A stretch of DNA of 64,000 bases from Pseudomonas sp. AFG_SD02_1510_Pfu_092 (GTDB taxonomy: Bacteria > Pseudomonadota > Gammaproteobacteria > Pseudomonadales > Pseudomonadaceae). The translations under genes were made by a program, and so were the position numbers. This document shows, piece by piece, positions 8,423-16,559 of this stretch; the stretch's first letter is position 1; the number at the start of each line of letters is the position of its first letter. The notes beneath the pieces were generated by a model that was given only the letters and a program-made list of their open reading frames with translations, searched no databases and was not told the origin of the DNA. The DNA lies in contig NZ_PUQD01000022.1 in assembly GCF_003331055.1 (NCBI RefSeq), forward strand, positions 1 through 64,000, written 5' to 3'.

Positions 8423-9748
8423 ATGAACAACCATAATCCCAATTTGCCCCCACTTAGCGAGGCCGAAGGTGAACGCCTGATGCGCCGGGTGCTGTGGCGC
8501 CTGCTACCGTTCATTTTCTGCTGCTATGTCATCAGCTACCTGGACCGCACCAACGTCGGCTTCGCCGCCATCTCCATGAACCAGGACCTGGGCCTGACCG
8601 CCACGATGTTCGGCTGGGCGGCCGGGCTGTTCTTCTTCGGCTATTTCATTTTCGAGCTGCCCAGCAACCTACTGTTGCAACGCTTTGGCGCTCGGGTATG
8701 GATTGCTCGCATCATGGTTACCTGGGGCTTGCTGTCGATGGCCACAGCGTTCGCGACCGGGCCGGTGAGCTTCAGCATCCTGCGCTTCATGCTGGGCGTT
8801 GCCGAGGCGGGCTTCACCCCCGGAATCTACCTGTTCTTCACCTACTGGTTCCCGGGCAAGTGGCGCGCCAAGGCTACCGCTGCATTCCTGCTGGGCATCC
8901 CCACCGCCAACATCATCGGCTCACCGCTGTCCGGCTGGCTGATGCAGCAACACGACGTGATGGGCCTGAAGAACTGGCAACTGCTGCTGGTCACGGAATC
9001 CTTGCCGGCCGTGCTGTTGGGTATCGCCTGCCTGTGGGTGCTGGTCGACAGCCCGGCAAAGGCCAAGTGGCTGAGCGAGCGTGAGAAACACTGGCTGAGC
9101 AACCGGATTTCGCAAGAGCAGCAGTCGATCGGCGCGAGCCATGGCCATACGCTGCGCTCGGCACTGACCAACCCTAAGGTGTTCACCCTCGCCGCGATCA
9201 ACTTCTGCTGCATCGTGGGCTCGGTCGGAATCGGCATGTGGTTGCCGCAGATCATCAAGGGGCTGGGCATCTCCGCAGGCACGCTGGGCTTCGTAGTCGC
9301 GCTGCCTTATATCCTGGGCGCCATTGCCATGACTCTCTGGGCACGCTTGGCCAACCGCAGCGAACAGCGCCTGCCCTACGTAGTCGGCGCGCTGGGCATG
9401 GCCGCCCTTGCCCTGGTCGCAGCCGCACTAGTTGCAGACCCACTGGTCAAGATCGGTGCGCTGTGCATCGCAGTGGCAAGCATCCTGTCCTTCCAGGCCA
9501 CTTTCTGGGCCATCCCCTCGACCTTCCTCACCGGCCGCGCAGCTGCGGGCGGCCTGGCGATGATCGTGTCGATCGGCAACCTGGGCGGTTTCACCGGGCC
9601 GTTCATGATCGGCCTGATCAAGGACGCCACCCACAGCTTCGTCATACCGTTCTTCGCCGTAGCGGCCATTCTGGTAATCGGTATCGTCCTCATGCTCTGG
9701 CTGGGCGACCCGGCCAAACGGCATGCACCCCAAGGACACGCCGTCTGA
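8423..9748 (+). CDS. MFS permease, anion:cation symporter (phthalate/tartrate-type) family
   Basis: A 441-aa inner-membrane protein with about 12 transmembrane segments. The N-terminus (RLLPFIFCCYVISYLDRTNVGFA) and the loop RFGARVWIARIMVTWG are characteristic of the anion:cation symporter family, which takes up sugar acids, tartrate, phthalate and similar organic acids. It is co-directional with the lactonase gene 45 bp upstream and converges with the MFS gene at 9753 (4 bp between stops). It is paralogous to the permease at 13040. The substrate is inferred only as an organic acid. Confidence 0.85.
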   Translation: MNNHNPNLPPLSEAEGERLMRRVLWRLLPFIFCCYVISYLDRTNVGFAAISMNQDLGLTATMFGWAAGLFFFGYFIFELPSNLLLQRFGARVWIARIMVTWGLLSMATAFATGPVSFSILRFMLGVAEAGFTPGIYLFFTYWFPGKWRAKATAAFLLGIPTANIIGSPLSGWLMQQHDVMGLKNWQLLLVTESLPAVLLGIACLWVLVDSPAKAKWLSEREKHWLSNRISQEQQSIGASHGHTLRSALTNPKVFTLAAINFCCIVGSVGIGMWLPQIIKGLGISAGTLGFVVALPYILGAIAMTLWARLANRSEQRLPYVVGALGMAALALVAAALVADPLVKIGALCIAVASILSFQATFWAIPSTFLTGRAAAGGLAMIVSIGNLGGFTGPFMIGLIKDATHSFVIPFFAVAAILVIGIVLMLWLGDPAKRHAPQGHAV

Positions 9749-9752
9749 GCAC

Positions 9753-10979
9753 TCAATGACGGCAGTACCTGATGTACTGCCCCAGCAGCCCTAGCATCAG
9801 TACCGCGCCGGCGATCCCTAGGGTCGCTGGCGCGCCCCATCGAGCGGCTATCAAGCCTGCGGCCATGCCGCCCAAAGCTTCGAAACCAAAGCGCATGGCA
9901 ATGTAGAAGGCGATGACCCGACCACGCAAATGGCTCGGTGCGCCGCTCTGCAACTGCATGTTGGTGCTGACGTTGCTCAAGGTGATGCCAAAACCCAATA
10001 CCGCCAACGCCAGCAGCGCCAGCGGCAGCTCTCCCGCCAGCCATAAGCCAGTCAAGGCGACCGCGCACGAAAGCGCCCCTGCATCGGTGAACTGGCGCAG
10101 CCGCGGCAAGGCGCCGCCCACCGCCAACACCAGCGTCGCCACGAACGCCCCCGCACCTGCCGCCCCCCATAGCCAACCCAACACCCGCGCATCACCCGCG
10201 AACACTGCTCTGGCCAGGATCGGCAGCAGTGCCGCGTAGCAGGAAGCCAGCAAGTTGACCATGATCACGTTGACCAACAACTGGCGCACGTTGCGGGTCT
10301 GCCACATATAGTCCAGGCCCTCGCGGAACACCTGCACGGTTGAGCCGCCGGCCTTGGGGCTGGCAGTGCCTCGGACCTTCAGCAAGCCACCCAGTAGCGC
10401 GAGAAAAGCCACGGCAGTGAGCAGGAAGCAAGCTGCTTCCCCGGCGAAGGCAATCAGCGCCCCTGCCAGAGGCGGGCCGACGAAGCGTGCGGCATTGATC
10501 AGCATGGCATTGAGCACGAGCGCATTCGGCAGATCGCCTGGGTTGTCGACGAAGCTGCCGATCAGCGCTTGGCGCAGTGGCGTTTCAAGGGCGTTGAGCA
10601 GGCCCAGCAACAGGGCCATGCCGGCGATAAAAGGCCCCCCCACCCAGCCCAGCCAGGTTGCGAGGCCCAACACCAACGACTGCACGATCAGGATCAGTTG
10701 CACGACGATGAGCAGGCGGCGCTTGTCGTGGCGGTCGATCCAGGCACCCGCTAGCGGGCCGATAAGCAGTTGCGGCGCCAGAGAAAGAAAGGTGATCAGC
10801 CCCAGCAGCACCGCCGAACCGGTCAGGTGATAGGCCAGCCAGGCCAATGCAACCTGCTGCACCCACTTGCCCAACGTGGAAACACCCTGGCCGACGAAGT
10901 AGATCTGGAAATTACGATGAGAGAGCGCCCGCACAGCGGCGGGCCAGCGCGTGCGATGCGGCGGAGATGAATCGGACAA
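9753..10979 (-). CDS. MFS transporter, EntS-like subgroup
   Basis: A 408-aa protein with 12 predicted membrane segments. The N-terminus (RALSHRNFQIYFVGQGVSTLGKWVQQVALAWLAYHLTGSA) and GPLAGAWIDRHDKRR match the MFS-3/EntS-like subgroup, which includes siderophore and drug exporters. It is transcribed against the neighbouring permease and is not obviously part of the catabolic operon. It lies about 9 kb from the siderophore locus; a role in siderophore export is possible but unsupported. A general efflux role is equally likely. Confidence 0.78.
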   Translation of the reverse strand: MSDSSPPHRTRWPAAVRALSHRNFQIYFVGQGVSTLGKWVQQVALAWLAYHLTGSAVLLGLITFLSLAPQLLIGPLAGAWIDRHDKRRLLIVVQLILIVQSLVLGLATWLGWVGGPFIAGMALLLGLLNALETPLRQALIGSFVDNPGDLPNALVLNAMLINAARFVGPPLAGALIAFAGEAACFLLTAVAFLALLGGLLKVRGTASPKAGGSTVQVFREGLDYMWQTRNVRQLLVNVIMVNLLASCYAALLPILARAVFAGDARVLGWLWGAAGAGAFVATLVLAVGGALPRLRQFTDAGALSCAVALTGLWLAGELPLALLALAVLGFGITLSNVSTNMQLQSGAPSHLRGRVIAFYIAMRFGFEALGGMAAGLIAARWGAPATLGIAGAVLMLGLLGQYIRYCRH

Positions 10980-11065
10980 GTCTGCGAATCCTCAATAGAC
11001 CTGCGACCGATACCAACCCATCAGCCGCTGCGCACCCCATCGCAAGGTGCACAGCGCATGCTGGA

Positions 11066-11743
11066 TCAGCCTGGCAGCAGGCAGCCTTTCTTCTTCAAGG
11101 ACTCCAGGACCCAGGAACGGTCGTTGGTGCCTTGGGCAATTTTTTCCATCTGTGCAGTTTCGGCAGTGTGCTTGGCAGTGGCGCCCGCGTAGACCTCAGC
11201 AACGTGGTCGTAGGGCACACACAACAGGCCATCGTCATCACCGATCACCAAGTCACCCGGCTCGATCACCATACCATCAATGGCAATCGGCACGTTGATC
11301 TCGCCCGGGCCGTCCTTGTATGGACCACGGTGCGAAACGCCTGCCGCGAACAACGGGAAGTCACCCGCGCCGATGTTGGCAGCATCGCGAATTGCGCCGT
11401 TGATGACGATACCGGCCACGCCACGCTTGACCGCGTAGGCCACCATCATTTCACCAATCAGGGCGTTGGTCAGGTCGCCCCCGGCATCTACCACGATCAC
11501 GTCGCCCGGCTGAGCGATATCGATTGCGTAGTGCAGCATGAGGTTGTCACCCGGACGGGCTTTGACGGTCAAGGCTGGGCCACACAGCACGCCTTCGCGG
11601 TGCATGGGCCGCAAGCGGGCACCACCTGCGGTCATGCGGTTCATCGAGTCGCTTACGTTGGCTACCGGAACCTCACGGAAACGTGCAACCCACTCATCGC
11701 CGACTTTACGCGCGCGCTCAAGCACTTGGAAGCCAATGCTCAT
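11066..11743 (-). CDS. RraA / HMG-CHA aldolase-family protein
   Basis: A 225-aa protein of the RraA-like fold shared by 4-hydroxy-4-methyl-2-oxoglutarate / 4-carboxy-4-hydroxy-2-oxoadipate aldolases, oxaloacetate decarboxylases and RNase E inhibitor RraA. Motifs are GDVIVVDAGGDLTNALIGEMM, then GIVINGAIRD with the conserved Arg-Asp pair. In the aldolases these residues bind metal and pyruvate enolate. Its place beside a lactonase, a hydroxyacid dehydrogenase and organic-acid permeases favours a catabolic aldolase/decarboxylase over RraA itself. It is divergent from the dehydrogenase gene at 11977 across a region that carries the presumed IclR operator. Confidence 0.8.
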   Translation of the reverse strand: MSIGFQVLERARKVGDEWVARFREVPVANVSDSMNRMTAGGARLRPMHREGVLCGPALTVKARPGDNLMLHYAIDIAQPGDVIVVDAGGDLTNALIGEMMVAYAVKRGVAGIVINGAIRDAANIGAGDFPLFAAGVSHRGPYKDGPGEINVPIAIDGMVIEPGDLVIGDDDGLLCVPYDHVAEVYAGATAKHTAETAQMEKIAQGTNDRSWVLESLKKKGCLLPG

Positions 11744-11881
11744 GTGACATACCTCTCTTGATGTTATTCGATGTCATCGGCAACTGCCGAATCTGTTTTT
11801 AGAATGTCATTTCATTACAGGCATGGCAATGGAATTTTTGAAGTCTTAATCGCGCCGCGACGAGAGGCATTTTTATTTTAT

Positions 11882-11896
11882 TGCAACACCGTTTCA
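11882..11896. promoter_or_regulatory. Second copy of the presumed IclR operator
   Basis: TGCAACACCGTTTCA matches the palindrome at 7382-7396 at 12 of 15 positions, and the following TTAT is also shared. It lies in the 233-bp region between the divergent RraA-like and dehydrogenase genes, so one regulator could control both directions together with the lactonase operon. Identity of the regulator is inferred. Confidence 0.5.
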
Positions 11897-11976
11897 TTAT
11901 GGTAGGGTTTAGACCAGTGCCGCAGTCGCGCGGCAGACTCCCCTGAACTGCCCCAGACAAGAACAAGGTATCCACG

Positions 11977-12954
11977 ATGTCTCGTACCATTCTGCTGACC
12001 GGCCCCGCGCTTGCCGCCGAGGCCATGAACGTTGCCGCCGAACAGGGCGTCAGAATCGTTCCCACGACGCCTTACCTCCCGGCCGATGAACTGGAAGCCA
12101 TCATTCGGGCTGAGCAGCCCGATGCCATCGTGGTACGCCAGGGCAAACTTACCCGCGCCATGATCGAGGCTTCGGACAAACTGAAAGTGATCGCCAAGCA
12201 TGGCGTGGGCTACAACACCATCGACATCCAGGCCGCCGCAGATCGCAGCATCCCGGTATCGATCGCCGTAGGCGCCAATGCCCAGTCGGTGGCCGAGCTG
12301 GCCTTCGCCCTGATGTTCAGCGTGGCCCGTCAAACCGCATTGCTGGATGCGCGCATGCGTGACGGGCATTGGGACAAGGCCTCGGCCAACGGCATCGAGC
12401 TGTCGGGCAAAACCTTGGGCCTGATTGGCCTGGGCTCGATCGGCGGTATCCTCATGGACCTGGTGGCACCGCTGCGCATGAAGGTCAAGGTGTTCGACCC
12501 CTACCTGAAGCAACTGCCTGATCGGCCGCACGTCGAACGTGAAGAGGATTTTGATCGCCTGCTGGCTGAAAGCGATATCATCAGCCTGCATTGCCCGCTG
12601 ACCGAGACCAACCACAACCTGATCGGCGCTGCCCAGTTCGAGCGCATGCGCCCAGGCGCCATTCTGATCAACACCGCCCGTGGCGAACTGATCGACACCA
12701 ACGCCTTGGTGAAAGCGCTCAGCGAACGCCGCATCGCCGGTGCTGGCCTGGACACCTTCAACCCCGAGCCGCCGTCTGCCGATAGCCCGCTGTGGGGCCT
12801 GCCGACCCTGGTCGCCACTCCGCATGTCGGCGCCAACACTACCGAGGCCCGTGACCGCGTAGGCCTGGTCGCGCTGAAACAGATCCTCGATGTCTGGGCG
12901 GGTAATGCTCTGGACCCGCGCTGCGTGGTCAACCGCCACCTGTTCACCAGCTAA
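11977..12954 (+). CDS. D-isomer-specific 2-hydroxyacid dehydrogenase
   Basis: A 325-aa protein of the NAD-dependent D-2-hydroxyacid dehydrogenase family. The Rossmann glycine motif GLGSIGG lies near residue 150. The catalytic triad is visible: Arg in the ILINTARGELID segment (about 235), Glu in LDTFNPEPP (about 264), and His in ATPHVGANT (about 288). It interconverts a 2-hydroxyacid and a 2-oxoacid in the cytosol. ATG 11977 has AAGG 8-9 nt upstream. It is followed by an MFS permease gene and sits behind the shared operator, so it is probably part of the same organic-acid pathway. Confidence 0.87.
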   Translation: MSRTILLTGPALAAEAMNVAAEQGVRIVPTTPYLPADELEAIIRAEQPDAIVVRQGKLTRAMIEASDKLKVIAKHGVGYNTIDIQAAADRSIPVSIAVGANAQSVAELAFALMFSVARQTALLDARMRDGHWDKASANGIELSGKTLGLIGLGSIGGILMDLVAPLRMKVKVFDPYLKQLPDRPHVEREEDFDRLLAESDIISLHCPLTETNHNLIGAAQFERMRPGAILINTARGELIDTNALVKALSERRIAGAGLDTFNPEPPSADSPLWGLPTLVATPHVGANTTEARDRVGLVALKQILDVWAGNALDPRCVVNRHLFTS

Positions 12955-13039
12955 TCGCCCCACGCTCCGCGCGCCGGCTTGGTGAAAGGCGGCGTGCTCA
13001 CGACGCATCACTCCAGAAAAAAAACAATTGGAGAGCACC

Positions 13040-14368
13040 ATGAATTCAGCAACATCTCTGCCGGATGAACTCGAACGCAGCACCATGCGCCGTGTCGCCT
13101 GGCGCCTGCTGCCATTCCTGATCGTCTGCTACCTGATCGCGATCATCGATCGCGGCAACATTGGCATGGCTTCCCTGCAGATGAACGAAGACCTGCAGCT
13201 CACGGCCAAGGTGTTCGGCTTTGCCAGCAGTCTGTTCTTCTTTGCCTACTTCCTGATCGAAGTGCCCAGCAACCTGGCCATGCAACGCTACGGCGCACGG
13301 ATCTGGATCGCCCGCATCATGATCACCTGGGGCCTGATCTCGGCAGGCACGGCGTTCGTACAGGGCGCCAACTCCCTGTACGTGATGCGTTTTCTGCTCG
13401 GCGCGGCCGAGGCCGGGTTCTTCCCGGGCGTACTGCTGTACCTCACCTACTGGCTGCCGTCGGCCTACCGTGCGCGCATGGTAGCGCTGTTCATGGTGGC
13501 AATCCCTGCCGCCAACTTCATCGGTTCACCGCTGTCGGGCCTGCTTCTGAGCCTGGATGGCTGGATGGGCATGCGTGGCTGGCACTGGTTGTTCATTCTC
13601 GAAGGCATCCCTGCAGTCCTGCTGGGCATCGCCTGCCTGTTCGTGCTCACCGATCGCCCCGAGCAGGCCAAGTGGCTGAGTGACGAACAACGCGGCTGGC
13701 TTATTCAGCGCCTGGCTGATGAAGCCTCGAAAAAGACCGCCATCGGCCATATTTCGCTGTGGAAGCTGCTGCGCCACAAAGACATCTGGGTACTGGCACT
13801 GATCTACTCGGGCGCCTCTGCCGCTGGCAGCACCATGAGCGTGTGGGCACCGCAGCTGCTGAAAACCTTTGGCCTCAGCGCCATGGAGATCGGCCTGGTA
13901 AACGCCATCCCCTACGGCATTGCCTCGGTGCTGATGATCATCTGGGGCCGCAGCTCCGACCGCACCGGCGAGCGTCGCTGGCACACGGCGATGACCATGC
14001 TGCTGATCGCAGCGGGCTTGCTGATGACGTTGTTCACCTCGTCCCTGCCGGCAACGGTGGTGATGCTGACCATGGTCCTGGTGGGCGCCTACTCGATGAA
14101 GGGGCCGTTCTGGGCGCTGGTGTCCGGTTGGCTGTCTTCCTCGACCGCTGCTGCGGGCCTTGCAGCCGTGGGTGCCATGGCCAACCTGATTGGTGGAGGG
14201 ATCATGGTCAATGCCTACGGCGCCATTCACGATGCCACCGGCAGCTACTCCCTGGCGCTGATGCCATTGGCCGCACTGTGCACCGTGGCCGGTATCGCTG
14301 TACTGGTGATCGGCCGCAAGCGCCAGCGCGAGCAAGCTGAAACAGCCAGCGCCATCAGCGCAAAGTAA
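13040..14368 (+). CDS. MFS permease, anion:cation symporter family (second copy)
   Basis: A 442-aa inner-membrane protein with about 12 transmembrane segments, clearly paralogous to the permease at 8423 (shared RVAWRLLPFLIVCYLIAIIDR and RYGARIWIARIMITWG patterns). I chose ATG 13040, with GGAG 8 nt upstream, over the in-frame TTG 12 bases earlier. It follows the dehydrogenase gene by 85 bp. It is probably a sugar-acid or aromatic-acid symporter, and having two related permeases suggests two related substrates or affinities. Confidence 0.85.
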   Translation: MNSATSLPDELERSTMRRVAWRLLPFLIVCYLIAIIDRGNIGMASLQMNEDLQLTAKVFGFASSLFFFAYFLIEVPSNLAMQRYGARIWIARIMITWGLISAGTAFVQGANSLYVMRFLLGAAEAGFFPGVLLYLTYWLPSAYRARMVALFMVAIPAANFIGSPLSGLLLSLDGWMGMRGWHWLFILEGIPAVLLGIACLFVLTDRPEQAKWLSDEQRGWLIQRLADEASKKTAIGHISLWKLLRHKDIWVLALIYSGASAAGSTMSVWAPQLLKTFGLSAMEIGLVNAIPYGIASVLMIIWGRSSDRTGERRWHTAMTMLLIAAGLLMTLFTSSLPATVVMLTMVLVGAYSMKGPFWALVSGWLSSSTAAAGLAAVGAMANLIGGGIMVNAYGAIHDATGSYSLALMPLAALCTVAGIAVLVIGRKRQREQAETASAISAK

Positions 14369-14456
14369 GCCAGACAAGCTGCACCTCGATGCCCACTTTC
14401 CTGCCTCATGAATGTGGGCATCGTCATTTCACAACAACAAAAAACGAGGAATACCC

Positions 14457-14675
14457 ATGACGTTGTCTCGTCGTCAATTCTTGTGGGCCACCGGAGCACT
14501 GGGAGCTGCCGCCTCCATGCGCGCCATGGCCGACGTACCTTTCAGCAAGGGCGATGCGCACCCGCGTCTGACGCCGCCCTCAGGCAGCATCGACTGCCAC
14601 ATGCACCTTTACGACAGCCGCATCCCGGCCGCACCCGGCGCCACCCTGCTACCGGCGGATGCCTCGCTGGAGGGA
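14457..14675 (+). pseudogene. 5' fragment of a Tat-exported amidohydrolase, cut by a deletion
   Basis: Starting at ATG 14457 (CGAGGA upstream), the frame gives a twin-arginine signal (MTLSRRQFLWATGALGAAAS), then a mature start with IDCHMHLYDSR, whose HxH is the metal-binding motif of the amidohydrolase superfamily (2-pyrone-4,6-dicarboxylate lactonase-like). After about 72 residues (DASLEG) homology-like sequence stops abruptly. The frame then reads meaningless residues to a stop at 14864, while the sequence continues in another frame as aldehyde dehydrogenase. Nearly all of the catalytic domain is gone, so no active hydrolase can be made. The gene was probably the last of the IclR-linked operon. 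Confidence 0.8.
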
Positions 14676-15078
14676 TGCACAGGTCATGCGCGAAGAAATA
14701 TTCGGGCCTTTGCTGCCGGTGCGTACCTACCGCTCTTTCGACGAAGCCATCGGCTACATCAATGCCAGGCCACGTCCGCTGGCGCTCTACTATTTCGGCA
14801 ATGTGGGCGCCGAGAGCGAAGCGCTGCTCAAGTGCACGACCTCCGGCAACGTCGGCATCAATAATACCCATATACATGTCGCTGTGGACGGCTTGCCGTT
14901 CGGCGGCGTGGGGCCCAGCGGCATGGGGGCTTACCACGGTATCGAGGGTTTTCGCGCGATGAGCCATGCCAAGGGCGTGTTCGTGCAAGGCCGGTGGAAC
15001 TTGCCAAGGCTGCTCCGCGCACCGTTCGGGAAACTGGCCGATGTTGCTATCGCCTTCACTTTGCGATCCCGGCCCTGA
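14675..15078 (+). pseudogene. 3' fragment of coniferyl-aldehyde dehydrogenase (calB-like)
   Basis: From the junction the +1 frame reads DAQVMREEIFGPLLPVRTYR and runs to FGGVGPSGMGAYHGIEGF, the C-terminal third of a coniferyl-aldehyde dehydrogenase. The EEIFGP cofactor-binding glutamate is present. The NAD-binding N-terminal part and the catalytic cysteine are missing. An apparent start at 14659 lies before the junction and is not a genuine start. Together with the preceding fragment this marks a deletion that removed the end of one gene and the start of another. Confidence 0.8.
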
Positions 15079-15140
15079 CAGCACACCGGTCAGCTGAACG
15101 AAGCGGGTCATTAAACCCGTCAGCCTTGGCTGCTGCAGTC

Positions 15141-16553
15141 CTAACCCCTTATCCCGGAATGCAAATACACATACACCCCCATCGCCACCACGGCCAGGCA
15201 AATCAACAAGCCCTGGCGCCGCAGCAGATGCCAAGGCAGGCGCGCCACCTGGCGCTTGATCGCCCGCGTCGCCCGGTCCCAGATGGTGGCCTTGGCGCTA
15301 CTCAGCGCCACATCGGTGAAATACAACGTGCCCAGGTACACCAGCAGCGTGCTGGCCCAGCGCACCCCCGGCACACCGCTGGACCATGCGTAGGCATAAA
15401 GGGCAGGCACGATGCTCGGTACTATGTGCCGCAGCAGCAGAAGCCCGGCACCTTGCCGGTACCAACGGCGCGGCACCAGCCGCCGGCTCAGCAGGATATC
15501 CAACGGCCCGGCCGACACCGCCAGCATCGACCAGAAGCGGTAGGCCCTGCTGCCAAGAAAGATCGCACCCGGAATGAACAGCGCGATGGCCAGGGTGGCG
15601 GCCAGCCCATCGATCAGTTGTGGGTTGGCCAGCATCGAATAGCCGGCCAGCACCGCCAACGCGATCCACAGGAATACGTACACGCCCGTGAAACTGCTGG
15701 CTGGCAACCAGTCCCGCCAGTTGTCCAGCAGCTGCAGCCCCAGGCGTTCGGGCAAGCCGGGGCTCTGGTATTCGATAGCTTTAGCCAACTCGGCAAAACG
15801 CTGCCAATCGTGGCCCGAAAAACCGTCGGCGGTCTGGCGGCGGCGGCGGTCGCTCAGGGGCTTGAGCAGCAGTGCCGCGACCTGCCCTTGCCGCTGATCA
15901 TCGTCATGGCTGGCCAGGTCGGCACGCACACGCTCTTCCAGGGCCTGCCGCTCGCAGCGGTCGATCAGGCCGTCCCAGCGCCAGTAGTCGCAAGGCAGAT
16001 CACCCTGGGTTTCGTCCCAGCCCATGGCCTGGCAGACGCGCTCGAAAAAAGCTGGTGACCATTGCGGCGCCGCTTCCAGCCACTCCAGCACCTGCTGGTC
16101 GAACTGCTGGCGCCGCGCGAAGGGCAGCAGCCAATCGCTGGCCAGCCAATGGCGCAGCGCGTCGAGCGCCTGCGGCTCCTTGCCCTCGGCCAGCCATTGC
16201 TGCATCACCGCCAAGGACGGTTCCGGGGGGCTGGCAGCGAGCGCGATCTCCTTGCAGTCGGTGGCGGTCAACGGCTCTACCGGCGCCGCGTGCTCCTCGC
16301 GCGCCATTGGCGCGACCTGCGTTGCGCTTTGCGCAGCGGGTTCGTGTTCAACCAGCGCCAGTGCGGCCTCTTCATCATCAGCCTGCGCTCGCCAGCGGGC
16401 CTCGGCCAGCGAGGCCTCGTAGGCTTCGCGCAAGCGCTGGAAGGCCAACGGGTCGTCGTCCGGGCGGTGGACTTTCAACAGGCGCGCATAGGCGCGCTTG
16501 ATGCTGCGCTCATCGGCGTCCGGGGTCAGTTCGAGCAGTTGCCAGTGACTCAT
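15141..16553 (-). CDS. J-domain membrane protein, DjlB/DjlC type co-chaperone
   Basis: A 470-aa protein. Residues 1-50 form a J-domain-like segment (LLELTPDADERSIKRAYARL, then VHRPDDDPLAFQRLREAYE). The usual HPD tripeptide reads HRPD, with an extra Arg, as in the DjlB/DjlC type of J proteins. A long acidic, mostly helical middle part (about 55-290) is followed by about five or six hydrophobic segments (about 290-465). It is therefore probably an inner-membrane co-chaperone that recruits the Hsp70 encoded just upstream: 6 bp separate the genes and both are leftward. The pairing parallels the djlC-hscC locus of E. coli (established family knowledge). Confidence 0.75.
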   Translation of the reverse strand: MSHWQLLELTPDADERSIKRAYARLLKVHRPDDDPLAFQRLREAYEASLAEARWRAQADDEEAALALVEHEPAAQSATQVAPMAREEHAAPVEPLTATDCKEIALAASPPEPSLAVMQQWLAEGKEPQALDALRHWLASDWLLPFARRQQFDQQVLEWLEAAPQWSPAFFERVCQAMGWDETQGDLPCDYWRWDGLIDRCERQALEERVRADLASHDDDQRQGQVAALLLKPLSDRRRRQTADGFSGHDWQRFAELAKAIEYQSPGLPERLGLQLLDNWRDWLPASSFTGVYVFLWIALAVLAGYSMLANPQLIDGLAATLAIALFIPGAIFLGSRAYRFWSMLAVSAGPLDILLSRRLVPRRWYRQGAGLLLLRHIVPSIVPALYAYAWSSGVPGVRWASTLLVYLGTLYFTDVALSSAKATIWDRATRAIKRQVARLPWHLLRRQGLLICLAVVAMGVYVYLHSGIRG

Positions 16554-16559
16554 GATCCC

